NCBI GenBank assembly: GCA_964398775.1
Contig: CAYNND010000002.1
Coordinates: 27,487 to 91,486, forward strand
Direction of reading: 5' to 3'
Origin: CAYNND01 sp964398775
GTDB taxonomy: Bacteria; Patescibacteriota; Minisyncoccia; Phycocordibacterales; UBA2100
Length of the DNA stretch: 64,000 nucleotides
Positions 1 through 9,314 of this stretch are shown here, piece after piece. Positions within the stretch are counted from its first letter, which is position 1, and every line of letters begins with the position of its first letter. Made by a program: the position numbers and the translations under genes. The notes beneath the pieces were generated by a model. The model made no database searches and was not told where the DNA came from. It saw nothing but the letters and a program-made list of their open reading frames with translations.

Positions 1-282
1 AGGAGTGCAGAGCATGCCACACTCTTGTGCCAATGCCTTATTCGTATCTGAAAGAGTATCGAAACGTATGATTATGTGTGCGTCATATCCAACATTCTTT
101 TTGTTTGCAGAACTCATGACAGTTTCGATGTTTTTTCGAAAGAGTGCGATGCATGCATCACGCACAGGTAGTTCAGCAATGCTGGCGATATCAGACTCAC
201 TTTCAATACGGACACTTGTTTTCTCTATTGCAGCTACGTCACGAATGTACTGCGGTACTTCATTTCTAATATCTGAATCCAT
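1..282 (-). CDS. Hypothetical protein, C-terminus outside the window
   Basis: An open frame on the minus strand begins with ATG at 282 (MDSDIRNEVPQYIRDVAAIE) and runs off the left edge after 94 codons. The visible part is a soluble, mixed-charge protein with no signal peptide and no motif I recognise. It starts 6 nt after the prs stop codon, so it is probably the last visible gene of the pyrB-prs operon. No Shine-Dalgarno sequence is evident. Function cannot be assigned from the fragment. Confidence 0.6.
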   Translation of the reverse strand, partial: MDSDIRNEVPQYIRDVAAIEKTSVRIESESDIASIAELPVRDACIALFRKNIETVMSSANKKNVGYDAHIIIRFDTLSDTNKALAQECGMLCTP

Positions 283-288
283 AACAGC

Positions 289-1281
289 TTAATGAACAAA
301 GAGTGTCGAGAGTGAACGTCCTTCTTCGAGGTGTGTGATTGCTTTTGCGACCATATCCACAAGTGAAAAGACGCGAAGCTTCTTTGAGCCTGCACTGTGC
401 ACTTCCTGTGGTATCGAGTCACTGACAATCACTTCGTGAATGAGTGGATTTGCATTGATGCGCTCTATTGCTGGAGTCGAAAGTATGCCATGTGTTGCAG
501 CAACTATGACACCTTGCGCACCATTTTCTTCAAGTATCTTAACTGCGCTATTTATCGTACCAAACGTGTCTATCATGTCATCGATGACAATCGCGATACG
601 TCCCTGCAATCCCCCACTATCCCCAATGAGTGCGACACGCTCTACTTCGTTTTTCTTACGGTAGTCACGCTCCTTTGAAAGTACGAAGAGTGGTAAACCG
701 AACATACCTGCATACTCACGCATGCGCTTCAGTGCCCCTTCATCTGGAGCAACAAGCGCGTAGCGGTCTTCATATCCTGGGGTGAAGTGATGCTTATCAA
801 AGTACTCTTTTATCAAGTGCGCAGTGTAGAGGTTGTCACACGGGATGTTAAAGAAGCCTTGGATTTGTGCTGCATGAAGGTCAAACGTGATGACGCGATG
901 CGCTCCTGCGTGCTCATAGAGGTCAGCGACATCACGCGCTGAGATGGCTCCACGAGAGTTGTCTTTCTTATCTTGTCGTGAATATGGAAAGAATGGCAAC
1001 ACAAGGTTGATACGCCCAGCGTCAGAGCGGCGCAGCGTTTTGATAAGCAGCAAGGTCTCCATGACCAAATCATTTGCAGTTCTTCCTGCTGTATCACCAT
1101 CGTTTCCTGACTGAATCACATAGACGTCCTTATGACGAACACTTTCATGAAGAATTGGTCGAATCTCACCATTTGCAAAATACTGCATTTCGCCTCGATG
1201 CAGTGTGGTGCCTAATTTTTCTGCAACACTCTGTGCTAACGTTGTAGCTGATGAACCTGCGATGATAAGTGGTACTTTCAT
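289..1281 (-). CDS. prs: Ribose-phosphate pyrophosphokinase (PRPP synthetase)
   Basis: Makes PRPP from ribose 5-phosphate and ATP, the co-substrate for OPRT (PyrE) encoded in the same operon and for salvage phosphoribosyltransferases. The 330-residue length is close to the usual family length. Visible landmarks are FFPYSRQDKK (about 97-106), FDLHAAQIQGFF (133-144) with the catalytic-region His, VAPDEGALKRM (177-187) and the PRPP-binding loop IVIDDMIDTFGT (231-242), where the usual Ala-Gly is Phe-Gly. The start MKVPLIIAGS fits the family N-terminus. It lies 6 nt after pyrF and is the sixth gene of the pyrimidine operon. The family call is secure; the loop change is unusual but conservative in context. 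Confidence 0.93.
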   Translation of the reverse strand: MKVPLIIAGSSATTLAQSVAEKLGTTLHRGEMQYFANGEIRPILHESVRHKDVYVIQSGNDGDTAGRTANDLVMETLLLIKTLRRSDAGRINLVLPFFPYSRQDKKDNSRGAISARDVADLYEHAGAHRVITFDLHAAQIQGFFNIPCDNLYTAHLIKEYFDKHHFTPGYEDRYALVAPDEGALKRMREYAGMFGLPLFVLSKERDYRKKNEVERVALIGDSGGLQGRIAIVIDDMIDTFGTINSAVKILEENGAQGVIVAATHGILSTPAIERINANPLIHEVIVSDSIPQEVHSAGSKKLRVFSLVDMVAKAITHLEEGRSLSTLFVH

Positions 1282-1287
1282 AGAAAT

Positions 1288-2103
1288 CTATTGTTTATAA
1301 TGCACAGCAACTTCTTGCTTGTACTTTTGCGCTGCTGCTGACTGCTCTTCTTTTGTGGAGCGCTGACCATTGGGGAACATCATGCCGCGACCAATATTTA
1401 GCAAACAACGTTTGAGGTCAATTCCTGATGCCGCAAACTCTGAAATTGTACCGCCTTGTGCGCCGAGTCCTGGCACAAGATAGAGTGTGCTCGTGTTTTG
1501 CGTAAGCTCCAGAGTCTTTTTCAGGTGAGGATTTGAAGAGAGAAATGTACCGCCCACTACGATACCATCAACGCCACTTTCAAGACCGCGCGCGATACGT
1601 GTTTCGTACAAGAGCTTGTCACCATCTCGGTAGAGCATTTCACTTTCATACTCGGGGTTGCTCATAAGTGCCATGGTGAAGATGCCGAGCTCTCGTTCAT
1701 GCGCTTGCTCCACGAGTTGTTCGATATTTCCTGCATACGGCGCACCCGTCACTGCGTCAAAGCCCATCTTTTTTCCAAAGTAAAGCCACGAGTCATTTGT
1801 CGACCCAATATCAGACACTTTGTAGTCGATGATAGTAAGAAGTCCATGCGCCTTACTGAGTGCGACGATTTCCTCCATAAGCGCAAGACCATCTGGATAC
1901 TGGAAGTATGCAGGGTTGCACTTTACACCTGCAACATGGGGCGAAACAGCTTCAACGTACTGGAGGCACCAGTCACGCACATTCACCCCTTCAGGAAGCG
2001 CATTTTTATCACGCTGCCCCGGTAACGCTGGGTCGAGTCCTGCAATCAATACACTCCCTGTTCGCTCTCGTACCTTGTGCCACTCTTCGGTAAATGCAGT
2101 CAT
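1288..2103 (-). CDS. pyrF: Orotidine 5'-phosphate decarboxylase
   Basis: Final step of UMP synthesis: decarboxylates OMP to UMP. The 271-residue length and sequence resemble the longer (type 2) OMP decarboxylases. The active-site signature is DYKVSDIGST (93-102), with Lys96 and Asp98 as the expected catalytic pair. AGLDP near residue 21 and VPGLGAQGG near residue 210 (phosphate-binding region) also fit. It follows pyrE with no real gap (pyrE stop at 2105). A TATAAA hexamer lies 7 nt before the ATG, which could be chance or an internal promoter. No Shine-Dalgarno sequence is seen. Confidence 0.92.
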   Translation of the reverse strand: MTAFTEEWHKVRERTGSVLIAGLDPALPGQRDKNALPEGVNVRDWCLQYVEAVSPHVAGVKCNPAYFQYPDGLALMEEIVALSKAHGLLTIIDYKVSDIGSTNDSWLYFGKKMGFDAVTGAPYAGNIEQLVEQAHERELGIFTMALMSNPEYESEMLYRDGDKLLYETRIARGLESGVDGIVVGGTFLSSNPHLKKTLELTQNTSTLYLVPGLGAQGGTISEFAASGIDLKRCLLNIGRGMMFPNGQRSTKEEQSAAAQKYKQEVAVHYKQ

Positions 2104-2104
2104 A

Positions 2105-2758
2105 CTACTTTTTATACGCTTTTAATGGGCGCTCGGCAATTTCAGGTGGGAGCTCTGATACGTGGTACGCGGGCGCATACATAAGGCACATAGCGTATAT
2201 TTCTCCTGCCGGAACTTCTGGAAATGTATGACCACGATGCACCCCATAGAGCACAGAATATCCTTGTATGCCGAGAGCATCCTTGTTTGCTTCACAGTAT
2301 GTTGAAAGTTCCGAGAGCGATGCTCCGTTATTGCATACATCCTCAAGAAACAAGATATGCTTCCCTGTGCACTTTTTCGCCTGTGCATCAAATAACCCAA
2401 GTTTTCCATCTCGCTTCTCAGCGTACGCATACTCAATATGGTGCTCGTTGTATCCAAGTGTCTGGATTATTTTAGCAAAGGCGATAGTGGCATACGCAAC
2501 ACCAACAATAATGAGATTATCTTTTTTATTAGCAAAAAACTCATTGATAGCCTCCCAGTAGAGTGGCGCGAGCTCCATTTCTTGAGGTGTTGTTAGCATG
2601 CGAAAGTTAATGTAGTACTCACCACGCAAACGTGACCCGTCTTCAGCAACTTTTTTGTATTCAAAATGCCCTTTCTCAATAACACCGAAGGAAGTCAGCA
2701 TAGATTCCACGGCAGCGCTTTTTGAAAAAATATGTACGTTTTTTGGTTCTGGTTTCAT
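2105..2758 (-). CDS. pyrE: Orotate phosphoribosyltransferase-like protein
   Basis: Expected to couple orotate with PRPP to give OMP. The 217-residue protein has a PRPP-binding loop LFLEDVCNNGAS (about residues 137-148), a divergent form of the usual IEDVVTTGGS. IIVGVAYATIAFA, upstream of it, fits the PRTase core. I chose ATG 2758 (MKPEPKNVHIF) over the upstream in-frame ATG at 2779 because an AAGGAT Shine-Dalgarno-like sequence sits 3 nt before it and it abuts the pyrD stop (2760) without a long overlap. Position between pyrD and pyrF strongly supports the assignment. The Asn-Asn in place of Thr-Thr in the loop is unusual. Confidence 0.85.
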   Translation of the reverse strand: MKPEPKNVHIFSKSAAVESMLTSFGVIEKGHFEYKKVAEDGSRLRGEYYINFRMLTTPQEMELAPLYWEAINEFFANKKDNLIIVGVAYATIAFAKIIQTLGYNEHHIEYAYAEKRDGKLGLFDAQAKKCTGKHILFLEDVCNNGASLSELSTYCEANKDALGIQGYSVLYGVHRGHTFPEVPAGEIYAMCLMYAPAYHVSELPPEIAERPLKAYKK

Positions 2759-2759
2759 A

Positions 2760-3833
2760 TTATCCTTGTGGGTATGCATCGCGTATCTCTTTTGCTAAGT
2801 ATGGATTCCACATCGCTCCAGTAGCTGACATGACTACATCAGCACCTCTATCACGGTACATTCTGAAATCTGCCGCATTCATAACGCCTCCACATCCTAT
2901 GAGTGCCGTTTTTGCGCCACGTCCTGCGCGCAACTTCTCGAGACGTTCAATCATAGAAAGTCCCGCCCATGTGATACTTGCTCCACAGACGCCACTTTTT
3001 ACACGATTTGGACCAGGGAGTGCTTGCTCACCATGTTCATCGATTATAGTTGCTTGCAATGTATTTATGCTTGAGATGCCATCAGCGTATGCGTCAGCGA
3101 TTGCAACAACCTCCTGCAGTGCAGCATCATCTGCGAAATAGCCAACTTTGAGTACGAGTGGGATTGAACCGATAGCATCACGCACCGCACGTGTCACTTC
3201 GCGTGTCATCTCTATGTTGTAGCAGACAAGTCCTTCATTCCCGATGTTTGGACATGACAGGTTTATTTCGAGTATTTGTGCACCAGTTGCAATCGAAAGT
3301 TTCGCCGCTGCAACATAGTCAGCAATAAACTCGTCTTTTGTTTGTCCTTCCTTGACGGTACCCATACAGCTCATCACCATGACTTGCCCCTCACCTGCCA
3401 TCTGTACCGCCGCTGCTGCATCTTTCTGCCATTCTGCTACTGGCCGTGATGGTACTCCAAAAGAATTGGTAATTGAGAGTGGTTCTGTATATCGAGCATC
3501 AGCAACAAGTGGCTCTTTCATGCGCTCGACACTTAGGTCACCTGCGAGATGCACCGCAAGCACATTTGGAAATGGGTGGCATGGGAACTGCTCAGCGCGC
3601 ACAGTCTTATACACCGGAACATCAAAGCCCTTCTCAAAAGCAGCCTTGATGAACTTACTATCAAGGAGTGGTCCCGCTGGGATTCCAAATGGATATGAGA
3701 TAGGGTGCCCTAAGAAAGTAAACTGGGGAACACCACGCTCAACTACAACACCGTCGGTAAATGCACCAAATGGTCCATGCTCAAGATTCTCGTAGTATGT
3801 TTTTGTTGGGTCGTAAAACGGTTCTTGAATCAT
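2760..3833 (-). CDS. pyrD: Dihydroorotate dehydrogenase (class 1-like)
   Basis: Oxidises dihydroorotate to orotate using FMN. The 357-residue protein contains EINLSCPN; the Cys in this motif is the catalytic base of class 1 enzymes (class 2 has Ser), so a soluble class 1-type enzyme is inferred. INTLQ, IGCGGVMNAADFRMY and the glycine-rich end GADVVMSATGA match the FMN-phosphate site. No N-terminal membrane helix is present. A TATACT hexamer (3840-3845) lies 6 nt before the ATG, a possible internal leaderless promoter in the 18-nt gap after pyrC. No separate electron-transfer subunit (PyrK) is in the window. Confidence 0.9.
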   Translation of the reverse strand: MIQEPFYDPTKTYYENLEHGPFGAFTDGVVVERGVPQFTFLGHPISYPFGIPAGPLLDSKFIKAAFEKGFDVPVYKTVRAEQFPCHPFPNVLAVHLAGDLSVERMKEPLVADARYTEPLSITNSFGVPSRPVAEWQKDAAAAVQMAGEGQVMVMSCMGTVKEGQTKDEFIADYVAAAKLSIATGAQILEINLSCPNIGNEGLVCYNIEMTREVTRAVRDAIGSIPLVLKVGYFADDAALQEVVAIADAYADGISSINTLQATIIDEHGEQALPGPNRVKSGVCGASITWAGLSMIERLEKLRAGRGAKTALIGCGGVMNAADFRMYRDRGADVVMSATGAMWNPYLAKEIRDAYPQG

Positions 3834-3851
3834 CGTATAAGTATACTATAC

Positions 3852-5156
3852 CTACCGCACAATTTTACCTTCCTTATATTTTACAACACCACCTACAATC
3901 GTACAGACTGCTTTTCCAGTCAGTGATTTACCGATAAATGGTGAGTTCTTTCCTTTCGAGAAGAACTTCTTCTCATCGACTGTCCAGACCTCATCGAGGT
4001 TGAAAAGTGAGACGTCGGCATCTGCACCTACTGAGAGTGTTCCTTTGTTGAGGCGAAGAATCTTTGCTGGACCAGTAGTCATCTTTTCTATACAGAGCGC
4101 AAGTGGGACTTTTTTTGTCTTCACGAGGTAGGTGTGCATCACAGCAAAGCTTGTCTCGATACCTACAAAACCGAATGCAGCATCTTGGAAGGTTTTGATT
4201 TTGTCTGGCTCGATATGTGGTGCGTGGTCAGTAGTGAATGCGTCGATAGTTCCGTCTTTAATACCTGCAATGACCGCATCAATATGCTCTTGTGAGCGAA
4301 GCGGTGGGTACATCTTTGCATTAGTGTTGTATCCCATGCACTCCTCATCGGTGAGTGAGAAATGCTGGACACACACCTCGGCAGAAATGTTTTTTGCGCC
4401 ACGCTTTTTTGCTTCACGAATAGCACGAATCGCACCTGCGGTTGAGTTGTGCAACAAGTGCAGACGCGCGCCAGTCTCTTCTGCAAGGAGAATGTTTTTG
4501 TAGACTGCCATATCTTCAGAGAGTGCGGGAATGCCTGGAAGCCCGAGCTGTGTCGAGACCCATCCCTCGTGCATAACCCCACCTTCAGTCAGGTCCTCGG
4601 TCTCACAGTGCGACATGAGGAGTACGTCAACAGTTTTGACATACTCAAGTGCTCGTTTTAAGAGTCCCTCGTCTTGCACATCAGAACCATCATCGGTCAC
4701 TGCGATAGCACCTGAGCGCTTTAATTCGTTTATTTCTGCGAGTGTTGCGCCCTCCTGCTTCTTTGTTATTGAACCGGTCGGGTAGATGTTGATGAGGTCA
4801 AGCTCTTTTGCTCGCTTTAAGATGAACTCAATAACAGTCTGGTTGTCAGCAACTGGGTTAAGGTTTGGCATCGTCACAACAGAGGTGATGCCACCTGCAA
4901 GTGCAGCGAGCGAACCAGTTTCAAGCGTCTCTCTATCTTCTCTTCCTGGCTCACGGAAATGCACTTGCATATCTATAAGTCCTGGGGTGACGAGTAGACC
5001 TTTTGCATCGATAACTTGCTGTGCTTTTTTTGAAATCTTTTTTGCAACTTGCGAGATTTTTCCACCTTCAATCAAAATATCGTACTCCCCGTCAATCTTG
5101 TTTGCAGGGTCAATGACTCGTCCGTTCTGTATGAGTATACTCTTCATGGTTTTCAT
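3852..5156 (-). CDS. pyrC: Dihydroorotase
   Basis: Cyclises carbamoyl aspartate to dihydroorotate. The 434-residue amidohydrolase has the expected order: TPGLIDMQVHFREPG (57-71), VVTMPNLNPV, LMSHCE, LHLLHNST and FTTDHAPH with the catalytic Asp. The first metal-binding His of the HxH motif is Gln (Q64-V-H66), checked as codon CAA. I recall alphaproteobacterial dihydroorotases carrying DMQVHFREPG, so this may be a natural subfamily rather than a defect. An AGGAAA Shine-Dalgarno-like sequence precedes the start. The gene follows pyrB directly (pyrB stop at 5157). Confidence 0.92.
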   Translation of the reverse strand: MKTMKSILIQNGRVIDPANKIDGEYDILIEGGKISQVAKKISKKAQQVIDAKGLLVTPGLIDMQVHFREPGREDRETLETGSLAALAGGITSVVTMPNLNPVADNQTVIEFILKRAKELDLINIYPTGSITKKQEGATLAEINELKRSGAIAVTDDGSDVQDEGLLKRALEYVKTVDVLLMSHCETEDLTEGGVMHEGWVSTQLGLPGIPALSEDMAVYKNILLAEETGARLHLLHNSTAGAIRAIREAKKRGAKNISAEVCVQHFSLTDEECMGYNTNAKMYPPLRSQEHIDAVIAGIKDGTIDAFTTDHAPHIEPDKIKTFQDAAFGFVGIETSFAVMHTYLVKTKKVPLALCIEKMTTGPAKILRLNKGTLSVGADADVSLFNLDEVWTVDEKKFFSKGKNSPFIGKSLTGKAVCTIVGGVVKYKEGKIVR

Positions 5157-6176
5157 TTATTTCCTGCTAAATGTTTTCACCTTTCCATCGAAACGCTCAG
5201 CAATGAGCCACAGTAATGCTTTTCTGACAGCCATTCCATTTTCTACCTGTCTGAGGATGTATGACTGCTCGTCTACAGCAGATAGCGCAGAGTGCACATC
5301 AATATCTCGTATGACTGGCCCTGGGTGCATAAGGATTGCATCCTTTTTTGCAAGGTCGAGACGCTTGCGAGAAATACCGAACATTTTTGAGTATTCTCGC
5401 AGTGTCGGGATAAAACCATTTGCACCGCGCTCACCTTGGACGCGCAGCGCGTACACGAAGTCAGCGCCTGCGAGTGCCTCTTCAACAACGTAGTATGTTT
5501 TCACACCGAACTTTTCAACATGCTTTGGGAGTAGTGTCTGTGGTGCGGCAATGCGAATCTCCGCTTTCAACATTTTGAGCAAGCGTACAAGTGAGCCAAA
5601 TACACGCGAATGCACGATATCTCCCACGATGACAACTATCTTTCCTTTCAAATCTTTTGTACCTGCGTGGTCAAGCATGGTGAGTCCATCAAGGAGTGCC
5701 TGTGTTGGATGCTCATGCCAACCATCGCCTGCGTTTATGATTGACGCTCGAGTATGACGAGCTGCCATCTCAGGTACTCCTGATTCCTTTGAGCGAATGA
5801 CGATGACTCCTACATTGTATGAGTCGACTGTCTGAACAGTATCAAGGTAGCTTTCACCTTTTTGCACTGAGCTGTTACCACTCACACTTGTTGTATCCAT
5901 CGACAACTGCTTTGCTGCCAAGTCAAAGCTCGACATCGTGCGTGTTGAAGGTTCAAAAAATGCGTTGATTTGAGAAATACCCTTACTGAAAGAAAACTTG
6001 TATGTTTTGTAATCTCGAAAAGCACGCGCAACATCATATAACAAAGAAAGGTCACTATTCGTGACCTGACTAATAGAGTAGAGATCGAAAAATGAAAGAT
6101 CTCGTTTGTTTCTAATTGAGAGAAGATGAGCGTGTTCTGCTCCGAGCGAAGTAAAATCTTTTTTTGTACCGTCCAT
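5157..6176 (-). CDS. pyrB: Aspartate carbamoyltransferase catalytic chain
   Basis: First committed step of pyrimidine synthesis: joins carbamoyl phosphate and aspartate. The 339-residue protein has the carbamoyl-phosphate site FFEPSTRTMSSF (family usually STRTRTSFE), the HPTQALLDGLTM segment and MHPGPVIRDIDV (family HPGPxNRGxEI). The ATG at 6176 is the first gene of the operon and has a promoter ending 9 nt upstream. No pyrI regulatory chain or carAB is in the window, so carbamoyl phosphate must come from elsewhere. Confidence 0.93.
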   Translation of the reverse strand: MDGTKKDFTSLGAEHAHLLSIRNKRDLSFFDLYSISQVTNSDLSLLYDVARAFRDYKTYKFSFSKGISQINAFFEPSTRTMSSFDLAAKQLSMDTTSVSGNSSVQKGESYLDTVQTVDSYNVGVIVIRSKESGVPEMAARHTRASIINAGDGWHEHPTQALLDGLTMLDHAGTKDLKGKIVVIVGDIVHSRVFGSLVRLLKMLKAEIRIAAPQTLLPKHVEKFGVKTYYVVEEALAGADFVYALRVQGERGANGFIPTLREYSKMFGISRKRLDLAKKDAILMHPGPVIRDIDVHSALSAVDEQSYILRQVENGMAVRKALLWLIAERFDGKVKTFSRK

Positions 6177-6185
6177 TAAAAAAAC

Positions 6186-6214
6186 ATACTACCACTATCT
6201 TCCTAAGAACTCAA
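6186..6214 (-). promoter_or_regulatory. Promoter of the pyrB-prs operon
   Basis: On the minus strand TTGAGT (6209-6214) and TAGTAT (6186-6191) are separated by exactly 17 nt. Only 9 nt lie between the -10 hexamer and the pyrB ATG, so transcription would start at or within about 2 nt of the start codon. It sits in the 43-nt gap between the preceding terminator and pyrB. No attenuator or PyrR-like leader fits in that space. Confidence 0.6.
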
Positions 6215-6219
6215 CTCAT

Positions 6220-6248
6220 GCAAAAAGCACCTCGGAGGTGCTTTTTGC
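6220..6248 (-). terminator. Intrinsic terminator after the 6264-9143 gene
   Basis: A perfect palindrome with stem GCAAAAAGCACC/GGTGCTTTTTGC and a short loop. It lies 15 nt past the stop codon of the upstream gene and has a T-run on either strand. The GCACC/GGTGC stem recurs in terminators at 47348 and 63857. Confidence 0.8.
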
Positions 6249-6263
6249 TTAATTTCTTTAGTT

Positions 6264-9143
6264 CTATGCCGCGACATATTCAGGTCCGAAACCAAGCAAA
6301 TTTAGGAACCAGCGCCACATACGAGTAAATATTCCGACACGTTCTCCTGTCTGGGCAGGCGCTTCTGCATCAGTTGAATTCAAGACACCGGAAGTGTCAG
6401 AGTTTGGGCCGATTGGCTCAGCATACTGCCCATTCTCTCCAAGGTAATTCAACACGGTGCTATATGCCTTTTTATTGTCCCCATCAATACCGACGTCAGT
6501 TGCAAGCTGTTGACCATTTCGAGTATTTTCACCACCTTCTCCAGGAAGTTCACCGATGTTCGGCAAGTCAGCTGGGTCTTCTGCATTTGGGTCGATGGTG
6601 ATTTCTCGTGTCGTGCCTTGCTGCTGCGTACCGTTTCCTACTTGCAGGTCACGTATACTTGGCCCAGTGTCCACTTGAGGAGCGTCCTTTGCACACCCAA
6701 TGCCAAGTGTTTTACAAAGATATGCATACGCATCGTCATCTTCTGGCGCTTTCTGAGCAGGCTGTGATGATACAACTCTTCTATTTTGAGCAATAATCTC
6801 AGAAGGAGTTTCGATGGTTGGTCCAGTATCTTGAGGTTGTGTATTTGAAGCATACTGCGAACCTGAGTCATAGTTTGATGTGTTACCTGAGTCATATGAA
6901 CTCTGTTGCGGCGCAGCATCTACAATAGTCACCTGGATAGGCTTACACGCTTCAGAGTTCTGCCTCACAGCATCCACAATCAAACTTACTTTCAGTTTTC
7001 CTTTCTTTTTCGGTGCAGTAATTGTTGCCTGTCCTTGTTGTGATGTCTGAACCGCTGCGCCAGTACCGTTTTGTGGATACCCAAATTGGTTCAAGACTGT
7101 GTTTGTGTTCGCCTGAGTTGTTGGTGCCTGCCTATCATACTTTGTTGTCGATTTTGGTGATGTATCCACCTTAATCTCTCGCTTTGCTCCGGTAACGTCA
7201 TACGTAACACTGAACTGCTCGCCTGCTGGAACTTCTATCGCATCAGAGCCAAAGAAGTTACAGACAACACCTCCACCGACAGATGGCTGCGCACCATACC
7301 CTTGTGGGTTGTAGTTTGGGTTTGGAAGACACTGGAAACCATTCCACTGCCAAGCACCCTGTGGCTGACGCATCTGGCACTCCTGCATAGCTTGTAGCTG
7401 CTGCATCTGCTGTTGCTGCTGCGGGGTTGGTCCCTGCTGCTGTTGCTGCTTCGGCTGCTCTTTTGGCTGTTGTGGATTTGGTTTCTTTGGGAAGCAGCGG
7501 CCCTGTATCATCTCTTCATCTTGCCTGCATTGCTGCTGCTGAGGAACACACTGACCGTTCTGAAGAACCTGACCTTGCTGGCATTGCTGCTGTTGAGGGA
7601 CACATTGAGTATTTTGCAAAATTTGACCTTGCGGGCATGTTTGTGTCTTTGGCACGCAGCGTCCTTCTACACAGTGCTTGTTCGGGTCGGTACAGTTAAA
7701 GCATTGGCGCACTGGAGTACATGTTCTCCCGTCCTGAGCAACAACACCCTGCTCACGAGTATCTTCTGTTAGGCAGCTATTACCTGGCCTCGGTGTCGGT
7801 GTTCCAGGAACACAAGCATCTTTTGCGGCATTCGGTACCGAATTGCCTTGACAATCAGAGCATTGGCCGCCGACACGAATCTGTCCATCACCTGCTGTAC
7901 CCTGTTGTCCACGACAGCTTGCAGGAGCTGGCTCTGGAACTTGTGGATTTGGTGTGAAACTTTGTTTTGGAACGCAATCATTTTTTTCGCTATTTGGCTT
8001 TTGATCTGAAGGACAAGTAAAACACGTGTTTCCTTGAATTATTTGATTTTGACCTGGTGTATTATTACTTCCTGAACATGCAGACGGTGTAGGTGCAGCA
8101 GCTGGTTTTGGTACACACTTACAATCTTGTATTATCTGAGTCTGCTGATTACACTCAGGCACAACTGGGCATGAGCCGATTGGTTCACAAATATTTTTCT
8201 CACGATTTGCTTGCATCCGTTCTCCACAGATTTCACAGCGAGAGCTTTGTCCTGCATTTTCATCTCCCTGGTGCCACACAGCTTGTATTTTCTCACATTC
8301 CTCTTTTGTCTTTGGCTTTACTTGACAACTCGAGGAACCATAGTCATACACCCTCTCATCATCAATAGTGTTTGTACCTGATTTATAGCAAGTACACTGA
8401 TTTGAGTCGTTAGGCCGTGCACCACCTCCACATGAATTTGGCATGCATACAGGTTTATTCTCTGCATCTTTGATTACTATAAGACCTTGAGCACAACGAC
8501 AGGTGAAATTACCGTCACCCTTATCATCTCTCTGATTCACACATCTTTGAGCATTACATTTAAGGCCTTCGATAACCTCCCTTGGAGCTCCACATAATTT
8601 AACAATGTCACAATTAGTCGGTGCGTCCCCGCTTTCTTTGGGGCAGAAAAGTTTAAACCTATCTTTAGCTTCCTTTGGGCTTCCAGCGATTTTATCTGGA
8701 GGTATATTTCTAACATATTCAGGAACAGTATCTCCAGCTATCTCGCGCGGGCATTGAAAAATCACTACTCTATCCTTTCTTTCAGGTAGTGGTTTTGATA
8801 CTGTCTCTCCAAATTGCATTTTGCAGTCGCCAATGTCATGACCATCTATTCGTATTCCTAAATCGCCGTACCACTTGCCAATCACTTGATACCAACCGCA
8901 GTTATAACCTATACGCGAAGCGTTAAACCCGAGAGCTTCAAAGGAGAAATAGTACGTGTCGCCACCGATCCAAAACATACTTTGCCAGCAAGTACCGCCC
9001 TTAAAACTAGGTCTGTACGTAGTTCGGATTGAATTGACTGGGTTTGCTGAGTTTACTGTAACGTCAGCGGCTGCTGCGAAGTACAGCTGAAAAGAGAAGG
9101 TAAGTAAAAGTATATACAGAAGTGAGCGTGCATATTTTTTCAT
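6264..9143 (-). CDS. Large secreted Cys- and Gln-rich protein
   Basis: A 959-residue protein with a clear signal peptide (MKKYARSLLYILLLTFSFQL..., cleavage near AAA-ADV). The middle is a series of short Cys-rich modules of the type CPQGQ-(x)n-CVP, and a Gln-rich stretch follows (roughly residues 545-600). An Ig-like domain begins at VCNFFGSDAIEVPAGEQFSV, and a low-complexity acidic tail ends in a short hydrophobic segment (WRWFLNLLGFG). A TATACT hexamer lies 7 nt before the ATG. It is a paralogue of the 9315-11381 protein in module order. The Cys modules look EGF-like in spacing, but I do not claim a named domain. A surface or adhesive role is inference. Confidence 0.85.
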   Translation of the reverse strand: MKKYARSLLYILLLTFSFQLYFAAAADVTVNSANPVNSIRTTYRPSFKGGTCWQSMFWIGGDTYYFSFEALGFNASRIGYNCGWYQVIGKWYGDLGIRIDGHDIGDCKMQFGETVSKPLPERKDRVVIFQCPREIAGDTVPEYVRNIPPDKIAGSPKEAKDRFKLFCPKESGDAPTNCDIVKLCGAPREVIEGLKCNAQRCVNQRDDKGDGNFTCRCAQGLIVIKDAENKPVCMPNSCGGGARPNDSNQCTCYKSGTNTIDDERVYDYGSSSCQVKPKTKEECEKIQAVWHQGDENAGQSSRCEICGERMQANREKNICEPIGSCPVVPECNQQTQIIQDCKCVPKPAAAPTPSACSGSNNTPGQNQIIQGNTCFTCPSDQKPNSEKNDCVPKQSFTPNPQVPEPAPASCRGQQGTAGDGQIRVGGQCSDCQGNSVPNAAKDACVPGTPTPRPGNSCLTEDTREQGVVAQDGRTCTPVRQCFNCTDPNKHCVEGRCVPKTQTCPQGQILQNTQCVPQQQQCQQGQVLQNGQCVPQQQQCRQDEEMIQGRCFPKKPNPQQPKEQPKQQQQQGPTPQQQQQMQQLQAMQECQMRQPQGAWQWNGFQCLPNPNYNPQGYGAQPSVGGGVVCNFFGSDAIEVPAGEQFSVTYDVTGAKREIKVDTSPKSTTKYDRQAPTTQANTNTVLNQFGYPQNGTGAAVQTSQQGQATITAPKKKGKLKVSLIVDAVRQNSEACKPIQVTIVDAAPQQSSYDSGNTSNYDSGSQYASNTQPQDTGPTIETPSEIIAQNRRVVSSQPAQKAPEDDDAYAYLCKTLGIGCAKDAPQVDTGPSIRDLQVGNGTQQQGTTREITIDPNAEDPADLPNIGELPGEGGENTRNGQQLATDVGIDGDNKKAYSTVLNYLGENGQYAEPIGPNSDTSGVLNSTDAEAPAQTGERVGIFTRMWRWFLNLLGFGPEYVAA

Positions 9144-9314
9144 TCTTTACAGTATAGTACGTATTTGCTGAGTATTACCATCTTCATGTGGATAGTGCGC
9201 CTACATACCTCATAATGCACGTACGAACAAATTGTTTTTTGCCGATGATTTACTAAAAAATATACTCCTAGCCGAGGAACAATTCTGAGCTGTAAAATGG
9301 GGGTTACTCTTGCA

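Noticed and set aside
4786..5493. A 235-codon open frame on the plus strand across pyrC/pyrB
   Set aside because: Antisense to two well-supported enzymes and without family features; it follows from their codon bias.
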